Source: Paracoccus denitrificans (GTDB lineage: Bacteria > Pseudomonadota > Alphaproteobacteria > Rhodobacterales > Rhodobacteraceae). From it: a DNA stretch of 64,000 bases. The DNA lies in NCBI RefSeq assembly GCF_900100045.1, contig NZ_FNEA01000001.1:18089-82088 (forward strand). Reading direction: 5' to 3'. A program made the translations under genes and the position numbers. Below the pieces are notes generated by a model. It searched no databases. It was not told the origin of the DNA and saw nothing but the letters and a program-made list of their open reading frames with translations. Of this stretch, positions 17,158 to 25,220 are shown in pieces. The stretch's first letter is position 1; each line of letters opens with the position of its first letter.

Positions 17158-17964
17158 ATGAAAGATCTGAACGATGGCGGCGTGCTGGTGGTCGGTTGCG
17201 GCCGGATGGGCGGGGCGCTGCTGGACGGATGGATCGCGCAGGGATTGCAGCCCGCCAGCCTGTGGATCGAGGATCCGCATCCCGGCGACAGGTTGCTGGC
17301 GCTTGCCGCGCAGGGCGCGCATGTCAACGCCCCCCGGCCTGCCCGGCCCGCGGTCGTGCTGCTGGCGGTCAAGCCGCAGATGATGGCTGAGGTGCTGGCG
17401 GGTCTTGCGGCGTTGCCCGCGGATGTGCCGGTGCTGTCGGTCGCGGCCGGTGTCTCGCTGCAGCAATACGGCGCGGCGCTTGGCGACCGCCCGATCATCC
17501 GGGCGATGCCCAATACGCCTGCGCTGGTCGGTCGCGGCATCACGGCGATCATCGGCAATGACCATGCCGGGCCCGGGCATCTGGCGCTTGCGACGCGGAT
17601 GTTCTCGGCGGTGGGCGAGGTCGTCGCCCTTGAGGCCGAGGCCCAGATCGACGCGGTGACGGCGATTTCGGGTTCCGGCCCGGCCTATCTGTTCCTTTTT
17701 GCCGAGGCGCTGGAACAGGCGGCCCGCGCCCTGGGCCTGCCCGAGGCGCTGGCGCGGCAGCTTGCCCGCGGCACGGTCGGCGGCGCCGCCGCGATGATGG
17801 TGGCCAGCGGCCGCGATGCGGCCGAGCTGCGCCGCGAAGTCACCAGCCCCGCCGGCACCACGGCGGCCGCGCTTGCGGTGCTGATGCGGCCGGATGGCTT
17901 GCCGGACTTGATCGCGCAGGCGGCAGAGGCGGCCCGCGACCGTTCGGTCGCTCTGGGGCAATAG
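17158..17964 (+). CDS. proC: Pyrroline-5-carboxylate reductase
   Basis: 268 residues. Rossmann nucleotide-binding start VLVVGCGRMGGALLDGW, RAMPNTPALVGRGITAI, ISGSGPAYLFLFAEAL, and the C-terminal family signature LRREVTSPAGTTAAALAVL. Reduces 1-pyrroline-5-carboxylate to L-proline with NAD(P)H in the cytoplasm. AAGGAG ribosome site upstream. It may be the housekeeping proC or a paralogue; lying next to a catabolic operon and an XRE-cupin regulator, and upstream of the hydroxyproline cluster, a link to proline flux is attractive but not proven. Confidence 0.93.
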   Translation: MKDLNDGGVLVVGCGRMGGALLDGWIAQGLQPASLWIEDPHPGDRLLALAAQGAHVNAPRPARPAVVLLAVKPQMMAEVLAGLAALPADVPVLSVAAGVSLQQYGAALGDRPIIRAMPNTPALVGRGITAIIGNDHAGPGHLALATRMFSAVGEVVALEAEAQIDAVTAISGSGPAYLFLFAEALEQAARALGLPEALARQLARGTVGGAAAMMVASGRDAAELRREVTSPAGTTAAALAVLMRPDGLPDLIAQAAEAARDRSVALGQ

Positions 17965-17990
17965 GCGGGCGCCGATCTTGCCCCCGCCTT
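17963..17990 (+). terminator. Possible terminator after proC
   Basis: AGGCGGG (17963-17969) pairs with CCCGCCT (17983-17989) across a 13-base loop, overlapping the proC stop codon and followed by TAT. The long loop and short T run make it weak. Confidence 0.4.
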
Positions 17991-18123
17991 ATCGAGACCT
18001 TCCCGCCGTCCTATGTTTACAGGGCATCAGGGCGCGGGAAAGTTCGGGATGGGGGGAATTCGCGCGGGACAGGGGTGCCGCACAGCGGATAACGTGACGT
18101 CAGGAATGCAAGGCTGGAGAGAC

Positions 18124-18759
18124 ATGCCGATCGTGAACCAGATTGGTGACATTGCAATGAGGCAGCGCCGCACGGCCCGTCCCCGGCGGGAGCGGCCGCT
18201 GGAGCTTGGCCCGCGGCTGAAGGCGCTTCGCAAGGGCCAGCAGCTGACCTTGCAGGAGGTCGCGCGCCTGACCGGGGTATCGACCTCGGCGCTGTCCAAG
18301 ATCGAGCGCAACGACCTTTCGCCGACGCTGACCACCTTGCAGCGCATCGCCAGCGGCCTGCAGGTCGAGCTGTCGGCATTGCTGGGCGACGAGCCCGGCC
18401 ACGCGCCCACCACCGGCCGCCGCAGCATTGCCCGGGCCGGGCAGGGCGACAACCTGAACAACGCCACCTGCAACAACAAGCTGCTTTGCGCGGATCTCAA
18501 GGACAAGTGCTTCACGCCCATCCGCACCGTGGTCAAGGCCCGCTCGCCCGAGGATTACGAGGCATGGGGCGTGTCGGATGGAGAGATCTTCCTGACCGTC
18601 CTCAAGGGTGAACTGGTCATCCACAGCCGGATCTATGAGCCGCTGGTGCTCTATCCCGGCGACAGCATGTATTACGACGCCTCGACCGAGCATTGCTGGA
18701 CATCGCAGGGCGATGTCGACGCCGAACTGATCTGGGTGCTGGGCACGCGGACGGCCTGA
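18124..18759 (+). CDS. XRE-family regulator with C-terminal cupin domain
   Basis: 211 residues from MPIVNQIGDIAMRQR, a start with GGAGAG five bases upstream; an earlier in-frame ATG lacks a ribosome site. Helix-turn-helix at about residues 28-85 (LGPRLKALRKGQQLTLQEVARLTGVSTSALSKIERNDLSPTLTTLQRIASGLQVELSALLG), then a cupin from about 135 (DGEIFLTVLKGELVIHSRIYEPLVLYPGDSMYYDASTEHCW). This class (PuuR/SutR-like) represses catabolic operons and senses a small metabolite through the cupin. Likely target is the neighbouring operon 9460-16953 and/or proC. Confidence 0.9.
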   Translation: MPIVNQIGDIAMRQRRTARPRRERPLELGPRLKALRKGQQLTLQEVARLTGVSTSALSKIERNDLSPTLTTLQRIASGLQVELSALLGDEPGHAPTTGRRSIARAGQGDNLNNATCNNKLLCADLKDKCFTPIRTVVKARSPEDYEAWGVSDGEIFLTVLKGELVIHSRIYEPLVLYPGDSMYYDASTEHCWTSQGDVDAELIWVLGTRTA

Positions 18760-18984
18760 GGCCGGGACGCGCTCGCACCTCGCGGCCGGACGCGGAAACC
18801 GTGCTGCGGCGGGACGGGGGCCAGTTGCATGGGCATCCCGCCCCGCCCGCTGAATCGCAACGCCACAGGCCGCATACCCGACAAGGGGACTCCGGCTTGC
18901 GGCTTTGGCGTGTTTCCTGCCGGATCAAGCGCCCGGCCGCTCAATTCGATCAGCGCATGCGCAGCACGGCGGCGGGGATCGGGG

Positions 18985-19367
18985 CGCCCGGGCGCCACGG
19001 TCGAGATCACCGGGATTTCCTCGGATTCCGCCACGCTGCACACCGGGTTGGTGGTCTCGGGGGTCGAGGCGACCAGCAGCAGGTTCACCTCGTCGCGGCT
19101 GATCAACTCGCGCGCCACTTCGGCGGCGCGGTTGGGGTTGGACTGGCTGTCCTTGACGATCACTTCGGCCTCGATGCCAAGCCCCGGCGCGGCGGCCAGG
19201 AATTGCCGGACCATGAAAGCGTCCGCAGCCGAGAAGGCCGAGAGCGGTCCGGTCTGCGGGCTGACATAGCCGATCCTGATCGCCTTGCCCTGCGCCAGCG
19301 CCGGCCGCGCCAGCCCCAGCCCCGCCAGTGCCGCGCCCGAGGCGATGAACGTCCGTCTGTTGAGCAT
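18985..19367 (-). pseudogene. Truncated ABC transporter substrate-binding protein (LivK/urea-type)
   Basis: Starts intact: MLNRRTFIASGAALAGLG with a twin-arginine-like signal, then GKAIRIGYVSPQTGPLSAFSAADAFMVRQFL and SRDEVNLLLVASTPETTNPVCSVAESEEIPVISTVAP, which is the first lobe of a branched-chain-amino-acid/amide binding protein. After about residue 126 the reading continues into Pro/Arg-rich sequence with no similarity (GRPDPRRRAAHALIEL...). A full protein would have about 400 residues and permease partners, none of which are here. This is the remnant of a deleted transporter; the break is near 18985. Confidence 0.75.
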
Positions 19368-19706
19368 TGCCAAACCTCCCATGATCCGCCGCATCCCGTC
19401 GCGGTGGTACGGCCCTCCTCCGGCCGATGCCTGCGGCAGGCGCGCCCTGTTGCCGGGCAGCCTTTCGTGATGCCTGCCAGTCTATCGTGGGGCGTTCGGT
19501 CATATCATCGCATGGTCGCGCCAAAATATGTCGTTTGGTTATATCTTTGCTGGGGGTCGATGGAGCGGGCCGGCACAGTCGGCGCCGGCTTGCATCGGAT
19601 CAGGGATCGACAGGTGGCTGGCCCAAGGCAGGAGGATTGAATGGCCAGCAAACTCTAAGTATTCAAGTTGTCGACGTCATCCGACAGCATTTCAGGAGTT
19701 GCGCCC
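19368..19706. other. Intergenic region with a five-codon leader-like frame
   Basis: 339 bases between the transporter remnant and the GntR gene. It holds a perfect AGGAGG (19630-19635) five bases before an ATG that opens MASKL and stops (19641-19658), then TTGTCGAC at 19668-19675 about 30 bases before the regulator start. The tiny frame could be a leader peptide or the stump of a lost gene. Nothing else recognisable. Confidence 0.5.
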
Positions 19707-20405
19707 ATGGCCGAGACAGAGACCTTCCCCGAGCGCAGGCGCGGATCGGGCGTCAAGCTGGTCTATGACCTGCTGCGCGACGAAATCCTGGACCTGGTGC
19801 TGCCGCCGGGCAGCCCCATCGACGAGGTGCAACTGGCCGAACGCTTCGGCATGTCCCGGACGCCGATCCGGGAGGCTCTGGTGCGCCTGGCGGGCGAGGG
19901 GCTGGTCGAGACGCTGCCGAACCGCTCGACCATGGTCGCCAATATCGACTTTCTCAACATGCATACGTTCTTCGACGCCCTGACGCTGATGTATCGCGTG
20001 ACTACCAGGCTGGCGGCGAGCTATCACCAGCCCGCCGATCTGGAGATCATCCGCGAGCATCAGGCCAGGTTCACCGCTGCGGTCGAGGCGCAGGATGCGT
20101 TGGCGATGATCGCCTCCAATCGCGACCTGCATGCGGCCATCGCCGAGGCCGGCCGCAATCCCTATTACCTCAGCCTGTTCCTGCGCCTTCTGGACGAAGG
20201 GCGCCGCCTTTTGCGGCTGTATTACCAGTCGTTCAACGACCGCCTGCCGCGTGAATATGTCGATGAACACGAAGCGATGATCGCGGCGATCGAGGCGCGG
20301 GATGTCGAGCTGTGCGACCGGCTGGCAAAGGCGCATGCGGACCAGATCGTCCGCCAGATCCAGCAGTTCCTGGCCCGCGACCAGCGGCAGTCCTTGCCGC
20401 TGTAG
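19707..20405 (+). CDS. GntR-family regulator, FadR/FCD subfamily
   Basis: 232 residues from MAETETFPERRRGSG, with AGGAG nine bases upstream. Winged helix at about residues 15-75 (VKLVYDLLRDEILDLVLPPGSPIDEVQLAERFGMSRTPIREALVRLAGEGLVETLPNRSTMVA); the C-terminal all-helical FCD domain contains the metal-ligand type pattern (NRDLHAAIAEAGRNPYY ... DEHEAMIAAIEARD). First gene of the hydroxyproline cluster, so it most likely represses it, with a pathway intermediate as inducer. Possible operators are the inverted repeats at 20421-20432 and 22592-22618. Confidence 0.92.
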   Translation: MAETETFPERRRGSGVKLVYDLLRDEILDLVLPPGSPIDEVQLAERFGMSRTPIREALVRLAGEGLVETLPNRSTMVANIDFLNMHTFFDALTLMYRVTTRLAASYHQPADLEIIREHQARFTAAVEAQDALAMIASNRDLHAAIAEAGRNPYYLSLFLRLLDEGRRLLRLYYQSFNDRLPREYVDEHEAMIAAIEARDVELCDRLAKAHADQIVRQIQQFLARDQRQSLPL

Positions 20406-20420
20406 GGGCCACGCCGATTC

Positions 20421-20432
20421 TTTGTCGACAAA
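20421..20432. promoter_or_regulatory. Perfect 12-base palindrome, candidate GntR operator
   Basis: TTTGTCGACAAA lies 15 bases after the GntR stop and 75 bases before the deaminase start. TTGTCGAC is repeated at 19668 ahead of the GntR gene itself. FCD regulators bind short palindromes of this shape (TTGTNNACAA style). Function inferred. Confidence 0.5.
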
Positions 20433-20507
20433 TAAAATGCAAGGACTAAGATGGCGGCTGAGAGAATCAGCCATCCCGCCCCTGCGCGACAGAAGGAGCC
20501 ATCATCG

Positions 20508-21470
20508 ATGAACACCCAGATCTTCACCGGCGTCATTCCCGCCCTGATGACACCCTGCACCGCCGACCGCCGGCCCGATTACGACGCCCTGGTGCGCAAG
20601 GGGCAGGAACTGATCGCGGCGGGAATGTCGGCGGTGGTCTATTGCGGCTCGATGGGCGACTGGCCGCTTCTGACCGATGCGCAGCGGATGGAAGGGGTGG
20701 AACGGCTGGTCAAGGCCGGGCTGCCGGTGATCGTGGGGACGGGGGCGGTGAACTCGGCCCTGGCCGCAGCCCATGCCGCCCATGCGCAGAAGATCGGCGC
20801 GGCGGGGCTGATGGTCATTCCCCGTGTGCTGTCGCGCGGCGCCTCGGCCACGGCGCAGCGCCATCATTTCAAGGCGATCCTGGCGGCCGCGCCCGACCTG
20901 CCGGCGGTGATCTACAACAGCCCCTATTACGGGTTCGAGACCAAGGCGGACCTGTTCTTCGCGCTGCGGGCCGAGCATCCGAACCTTGTCGGCTTCAAGG
21001 AATTCGGCGGCGCCAGGGCGATGAGCTATGCCGCCGAGCATATCACCAGCGCCGATGAAAGCGTGATCCTGATGGCCGGGGTCGATACCGGCGTCTATCA
21101 CGGCTATGTCAAATGCGGCGCCACCGGCACCATCACCGGCATCGGCAACGTCCTTCCCCGCGAGATCCTGCATTTCGTCGCGCTGTCGAAGGCGGCAGCC
21201 GCCGGTGACGCGGACGCGCGGCAGCGCGCGCAGGAACTGGGCGAGGCGCTGGAGGTGCTGTCCTCCTGGGACGAGGGGACGGACCTGGTGCTGTATTACA
21301 AGCACATGATGGTCCTGCTGGGCGAGGCGGAATACAGCCTGCACTTCAATGAAACCGACGAACTGACCCCCAGCCAGCGGGCCTGGGCCGAAAAGCAGTT
21401 TTACCAGTTCAAGACCTGGTATGCGGAATGGAGCAAGCAGCCGGGCGCAGTGCAGAAATACGCGGCCTGA
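20508..21470 (+). CDS. 1-pyrroline-4-hydroxy-2-carboxylate deaminase candidate (DapA family)
   Basis: 320 residues from MNTQIFTGVIPALMTPC (ribosome site GAAGGAG). DapA-fold lyase with Schiff-base Lys164 in NLVGFKEFGGARAMSYAAEHI and Tyr136 in IYNSPYYGFETKADLFFAL. The YNSPYYGF and FKEFGG forms match the deaminase of the hydroxyproline pathway, which removes ammonia and yields 2-oxoglutarate semialdehyde, rather than DapA. Every other step of that route is encoded within 9 kb (22687, 27265, 28493), which strongly supports the call. Ends 15 bases before a strong terminator. Confidence 0.85.
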   Translation: MNTQIFTGVIPALMTPCTADRRPDYDALVRKGQELIAAGMSAVVYCGSMGDWPLLTDAQRMEGVERLVKAGLPVIVGTGAVNSALAAAHAAHAQKIGAAGLMVIPRVLSRGASATAQRHHFKAILAAAPDLPAVIYNSPYYGFETKADLFFALRAEHPNLVGFKEFGGARAMSYAAEHITSADESVILMAGVDTGVYHGYVKCGATGTITGIGNVLPREILHFVALSKAAAAGDADARQRAQELGEALEVLSSWDEGTDLVLYYKHMMVLLGEAEYSLHFNETDELTPSQRAWAEKQFYQFKTWYAEWSKQPGAVQKYAA

Positions 21471-21484
21471 CGATCGCGGTCCAG

Positions 21485-21512
21485 GGCCCTTCCGGTGTCG
21501 GAAGGGCCTTTT
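21485..21512. terminator. Rho-independent terminator
   Basis: Ten-base perfect stem GGCCCTTCCG / CGGAAGGGCC, loop GTGT, followed by TTTT. Lies between the convergent deaminase and LDH2-family genes. Confidence 0.88.
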
Positions 21513-21521
21513 CCTTTCGCC

Positions 21522-22553
21522 TCATGCGATCGCGTCGAGGCCCAGTTCGAGCAGGCGATCAAGCTGAGCGACCTCTGCCCCGGTCAGGACGATCCCCTCT
21601 GCCAGCGCCTTTTGCCGCGCGGCGAACCGGCGTTGCGAGGGCAGGCGGGCGCCCTGGTCCTTGATCGCCCCGAACAGCAGTTCGGCCCGCGCGAAAGGAT
21701 CGCCTTTGCGGCCGGCCGCGAATTTCTCGGGCGACAGGGCCAGGATCAGCTCTCCGTGAAAGGGGGCAAGCGTCGTGGTGCCCAGAAAATCCAGAACCTC
21801 GGGGCTGGTCAGGTCGCCGATCATGACGCCCGCGAGCAGCTCGATCATCGTGCCGATGGCCGATCCCTTGTGCCCGCCAAAGGGCAGCATGGCACCTGCC
21901 AGTGCCGCCTCGGGATCGGTGGTGGGCTGGCCCGATGCGTCCATCGCCCAACCCTCGGGCAAGGGCTTGCCGGCGCGCCGGTGCAGTTCGATCTCGCCCC
22001 GGGCCGCGACCGAGGTCGCGAAATCGAAGACATAGGGCTCGCGCCCCTGCCGCGGCCAGCCGAAGGCGAAGGGATTGGTGCCCAGCAGGGGCCGCGTGCC
22101 GCCGGTCGGCGCCACCGTCGCATAGCTGGGGCACATCACCATCGCGGCAAGGCCGTGATCCGCGACCGCCTCGACCTCGGGCCACAGGGCGGCGAAATGG
22201 GTGCAGTCGTTGATCACCAGCGCCGCCAGTCCCAATTGCTTCGCGCGATCCGCCAGGACGGGCAGGCCAAGTTCGAAGGCGGGGTTGGAAAAGCCGCCCT
22301 GCGCATTGACCCGCACGACGGCCCCGTCGCTGCCGGGATCGAGTTCCGGTTCGGCCGCGCCCTTGACCTTGCCGGCCTTCAGCGTGCGCAGGACCCCTTC
22401 GATCCGATAGATGCCGTGCGACTTGCAGCCGTCCCGCTCTCCGGCCGCGATCACGCGCGAAAGCGAGGCGGCCTGGACCGCGTTCATCCCGGCCTGCCGA
22501 AAGATCGTTTCGATGCGCTGTCGCAGGGCTTCGAAGGTCAGTGTCTGCTCCAT
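21522..22553 (-). CDS. LDH2/malate dehydrogenase family oxidoreductase, probable 1-pyrroline-2-carboxylate reductase (copy 1)
   Basis: 343 residues from MEQTLTFEALRQRIETIFR (AGAGGA upstream). Family features: SHGIYRIEGVLRTLKAG, TGGTRPLLGTNPFAFGWPRQG, FDFATSVAARGEIELHRRAGKPLPEGWAMDASG, FGGHKGSAIGTMIELLAG. Members reduce 2-oxo or cyclic imino acids with NAD(P)H; DpkA-like members reduce 1-pyrroline-2-carboxylate to L-proline. Inside a hydroxyproline cluster that role fits best. Divergent from the aldehyde dehydrogenase gene with an inverted repeat between. A homologue lies at 32666-33682. Malate or ureidoglycolate dehydrogenase activity is the alternative. Confidence 0.82.
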   Translation of the reverse strand: MEQTLTFEALRQRIETIFRQAGMNAVQAASLSRVIAAGERDGCKSHGIYRIEGVLRTLKAGKVKGAAEPELDPGSDGAVVRVNAQGGFSNPAFELGLPVLADRAKQLGLAALVINDCTHFAALWPEVEAVADHGLAAMVMCPSYATVAPTGGTRPLLGTNPFAFGWPRQGREPYVFDFATSVAARGEIELHRRAGKPLPEGWAMDASGQPTTDPEAALAGAMLPFGGHKGSAIGTMIELLAGVMIGDLTSPEVLDFLGTTTLAPFHGELILALSPEKFAAGRKGDPFARAELLFGAIKDQGARLPSQRRFAARQKALAEGIVLTGAEVAQLDRLLELGLDAIA

Positions 22554-22591
22554 GATTTCCTCTCTGGCGCGGTGGTTCATCCGTGATTGAC

Positions 22592-22618
22592 TTTTTGCAT
22601 ACATGAAATATACAAAAA
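22592..22618. promoter_or_regulatory. Inverted repeat, candidate GntR operator
   Basis: TTTTTGCATA and TATACAAAAA form ten-base arms with one mismatch around a seven-base spacer, in the divergent gap between the LDH2-family and aldehyde dehydrogenase genes. Its first 12 bases on the minus strand (TTTTTGTATATT) recur exactly at 24240 before the transporter operon. AT-rich island in GC-rich DNA. Likely the operator for both directions. Confidence 0.65.
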
Positions 22619-22686
22619 CTCAAAGGCGGTTGAGGCCCAATTCGGGACCGGGCCCCTGCCGGTGATCTTGAAAGGAAGGATCGGCG

Positions 22687-24201
22687 ATGACCTTTACCCC
22701 CCACGGCAAGCACCTGATCGGTGGCGAGTGGATCGCCAGCGAGCAGCGATTCACCAGCGAGCCGGCGCATGGCCCCTCGCACGCGTTCTCGGTCGGCACG
22801 GTCGCGCTGGTGAACCGGGCCTGCGAGGCGGCCGAGGCGGCGTTCTGGTCCTTCGGCCATGCCCCGCGCGAGGAACGGGCGGCGCTGCTTGAGGCCATCG
22901 CCGACGAGATCGAGGCCCGCGCCGAGGCGATCACCGCGATCGGCACCCAGGAAACCGGCCTGCCCGAGGCGCGGCTGCAGGGCGAGCGCGGCCGCACCGT
23001 GGGCCAGCTTCGGCTCTTTGCCGCGCATATCCGCAAGGGCGAGCATCTCGACCGCCGCCACGACCCGGCGCTGCCGGACCGCCAGCCTTTGCCGCGCCCC
23101 GATCTCCGCATGGTGCAGCGGCCCATCGGGCCGGTGGCGGTGTTCGGTGCCTCGAACTTCCCGCTGGCCTTTTCCACGGCGGGCGGCGACACAGCCGCCG
23201 CGCTGGCCGCAGGCTGCCCGGTGGTGGTCAAGGGGCACAGCGCCCATCCCGGCACCGGCGAGATCGTCGCCGAGGCGATCCATGCCGCCATCGCGAAGAC
23301 CGGCACGCATCCGGGGGTCTTCAGCCTGGTGCAGGGCGGCGACCGCAAGGTGGGCGAGGCGCTGGTCCAGCATCCGCTGGTCAAGGCGGTGGGCTTTACC
23401 GGCAGCCTGGCCGGGGGCCGGGCGCTCTTCGACCTCTGCGCCGCGCGCCCCGAGCCGATCCCGTTCTTCGGCGAGCTGGGCTCGGTCAACCCGATGTTTC
23501 TTCTGCCCGAGGCCATGCGCGCCCGGGCCGAGGCGCTGGGGCAGGGCTGGGCCGGGTCGCTGAGCATGGGGGCCGGGCAGTTCTGCACCAATCCGGGCAT
23601 CGCGGTGGTCCTGGACGGCGCGGATGCCGACCGCTTCGCCGAAGCCGCCAGGACGGCCTTGGCGCAGGTCGGCCCGCAGGTGATGCTGACCGAGGGCATC
23701 GCCCGCGCCTATCGCGACGGCAAGGCGCGTTTCGAGGCGCGCAATGCGGTGAAGCCGCTGCTGGCCACCGAAAGCGACGGCCGAACGGCGAGCCCGAACC
23801 TCTACGAGACCACGGCCGCGGCCTGGCTGCAGGACCAGGCGCTTGGCGAGGAGGTGTTCGGCCCGCTGGGCCTGGTCGTGCGGGTGCGCGGCATGGAGGA
23901 GATGCTGCACCTGGCGCGCGGCTTCGAGGGGCAGCTGACCGCGACCATCCACATGGAGGATGCCGACCTGGCGGCTGCGCGCGAGCTTTTGCCAGTGCTG
24001 GAGCGCAAGGCGGGCCGGGTGCTGGTGAACGGCTTTCCGACGGGGGTCGAGGTCTGCGACGCGATGGTCCACGGCGGCCCCTATCCCGCCAGCACCAACT
24101 TCGGCGCCACCTCGGTCGGAACCATGGCCATCCGAAGGTTCCTCAGACCCGTATGCTACCAAGGCTTCCCAGAGGCATTGCTGCCCCAGGATCTGCGCTG
24201 A
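22687..24201 (+). CDS. 2-oxoglutarate semialdehyde (2,5-dioxovalerate) dehydrogenase
   Basis: 504 residues, aldehyde dehydrogenase superfamily. Catalytic Cys300 in GAGQFCTNPGI, Glu263 in FFGELGSVNPMFLLPE, Asn157 in VFGASNFPLAF, Lys182 in PVVVKGHSAHPGTGE. The KGHSAHPGT and ELGSVNP forms are typical of 2-oxoglutarate-semialdehyde dehydrogenases, which lack the usual ELGGK motif. It oxidises the product of the deaminase to 2-oxoglutarate for the TCA cycle. Length is normal for the family. Divergent from the LDH2-family gene, followed by a hairpin at 24211-24232. Confidence 0.92.
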   Translation: MTFTPHGKHLIGGEWIASEQRFTSEPAHGPSHAFSVGTVALVNRACEAAEAAFWSFGHAPREERAALLEAIADEIEARAEAITAIGTQETGLPEARLQGERGRTVGQLRLFAAHIRKGEHLDRRHDPALPDRQPLPRPDLRMVQRPIGPVAVFGASNFPLAFSTAGGDTAAALAAGCPVVVKGHSAHPGTGEIVAEAIHAAIAKTGTHPGVFSLVQGGDRKVGEALVQHPLVKAVGFTGSLAGGRALFDLCAARPEPIPFFGELGSVNPMFLLPEAMRARAEALGQGWAGSLSMGAGQFCTNPGIAVVLDGADADRFAEAARTALAQVGPQVMLTEGIARAYRDGKARFEARNAVKPLLATESDGRTASPNLYETTAAAWLQDQALGEEVFGPLGLVVRVRGMEEMLHLARGFEGQLTATIHMEDADLAAARELLPVLERKAGRVLVNGFPTGVEVCDAMVHGGPYPASTNFGATSVGTMAIRRFLRPVCYQGFPEALLPQDLR

Positions 24202-24210
24202 GCATAAGGG

Positions 24211-24232
24211 AAGCCCGCTGTCCGGCGGGCTT
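24211..24232 (+). terminator. Hairpin after the aldehyde dehydrogenase gene
   Basis: AAGCCCGC / GCGGGCTT perfect eight-base stem with loop TGTCCG, ten bases after the stop. No immediate T run, so termination may be partial. Confidence 0.6.
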
Positions 24233-24239
24233 CGTCCAC

Positions 24240-24265
24240 TTTTTGTATATTAGTTGTATTTTTAA
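24240..24265 (+). promoter_or_regulatory. TTTTTGTATATT box before the amino-acid transporter operon
   Basis: TTTTTGTATATT is identical to 12 bases of the 22592-22618 inverted repeat; TTGTATTTTTAA follows, giving two TTGTAT units. About 90 bases before the binding-protein gene. Candidate second operator of the GntR regulator. Confidence 0.5.
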
Positions 24266-24351
24266 TTTGCGTTGCGGGGGAAACCTGCGGATAGTGGCAG
24301 CCATGGAATCGGCCGGGAAAAGGCCGACAGGGAACTGACAGGAGAAGGTTC

Positions 24352-25158
24352 ATGAAACCCACGTTCGCGATCAGCCTGCTGGCCGCCGCTGCGGCGTTTG
24401 CCGCGCCATCCCATGCCGACAAGCTGGACGACATCATCGCCTCGGGCACCCTGCGCTGCGCGGTCGTCCTGGATTTCCCGCCCATGGGGATGCGCGACGA
24501 AAGCAACACCCCGGTCGGCTTCGACGTCGATTATTGCAACGACCTGGCCGCCGCGCTTGGCGTGAAGGCCGAGATCGTCGAGACGCCCTTTCCCGAGCGG
24601 ATTCCGGCACTGATGTCGGGCCGGGTCGATGTCGGCGTCGCCTCGACCTCGGATACGCTGGAACGCGCCAAGACGGTCGGCATGTCCATCCCCTATTTCG
24701 CCTTCGAGATGGCGGTGACGGCCAACGACAAGTCGGGCATCGCCAGCTTCGAGGACATGAAGGGCAAGACGGTCGGCGCGACCGCCGGCACCTTCGAGGC
24801 CATCGCGCTTGAAAAACAGGTCAAGGAATGGGGCGAGGGCACCTTCCGCCCCTACCAGACCCAGGCGGACGTGTTCCTGGCGCTGAGCCAGGGCCAGCTT
24901 GACGCCACCGTCTCGACCTCGACCGTGGCGCAGTCGAACGTCAAGACCGGCAATTTCCCCGGCATCTCGGTGGTGGGCAAGGCGCCCTTCGACATCGACT
25001 ATGTGGCCCTGTTCACCAATCGCGAGGAATACGGCCTCATCAACTACCTGAACCTGTTCGTGAACCAGCAGGTCCGCACCGGCCGCTATGCCGAACTTTA
25101 CGAGAAATGGGTCGGAGGCGACCTGCCTTCCCTGACCGTCGACGGCGTCCATCGCTGA
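24352..25158 (+). CDS. Amino-acid ABC transporter substrate-binding protein (family 3)
   Basis: 268 residues: signal peptide of 22 residues ending SHA/DK, then the polar-amino-acid binding fold (LDDIIASGTLRCAVVLDFPPMGMRDESNTPVGFDVDYCNDLAAALGVKAEIVE; MKGKTVGATAGTFEAIALEKQ). GACAGGAGAAGG ribosome site. Periplasmic receptor of the four-gene importer 24352-27268. Since hydroxyproline enzymes follow without a break, the ligand is probably trans-4-hydroxy-L-proline or a related imino acid. Followed at once by a long hairpin (25165-25193). Confidence 0.9.
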   Translation: MKPTFAISLLAAAAAFAAPSHADKLDDIIASGTLRCAVVLDFPPMGMRDESNTPVGFDVDYCNDLAAALGVKAEIVETPFPERIPALMSGRVDVGVASTSDTLERAKTVGMSIPYFAFEMAVTANDKSGIASFEDMKGKTVGATAGTFEAIALEKQVKEWGEGTFRPYQTQADVFLALSQGQLDATVSTSTVAQSNVKTGNFPGISVVGKAPFDIDYVALFTNREEYGLINYLNLFVNQQVRTGRYAELYEKWVGGDLPSLTVDGVHR

Positions 25159-25164
25159 TATCGC

Positions 25165-25193
25165 CGGGGCGGCGCGGTCGTCGCGCCGCCCCG
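25165..25193 (+). other. Intra-operon hairpin after the binding-protein gene
   Basis: CGGGGCGGCGCG / CGCGCCGCCCCG is a perfect 12-base stem with loop GTCGT. No T run follows, and the permease starts 28 bases on. Such structures protect the upstream message and keep binding protein in excess over permease. Confidence 0.65.
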
Positions 25194-25220
25194 ATGCTTC
25201 CTGGCAGCTGCGAGACGGCC

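Noticed and set aside
22620..24162. Very long minus-strand frame opposite the aldehyde dehydrogenase
   Set aside because: A shadow caused by high third-position GC; the dehydrogenase active-site motifs are on the plus strand.
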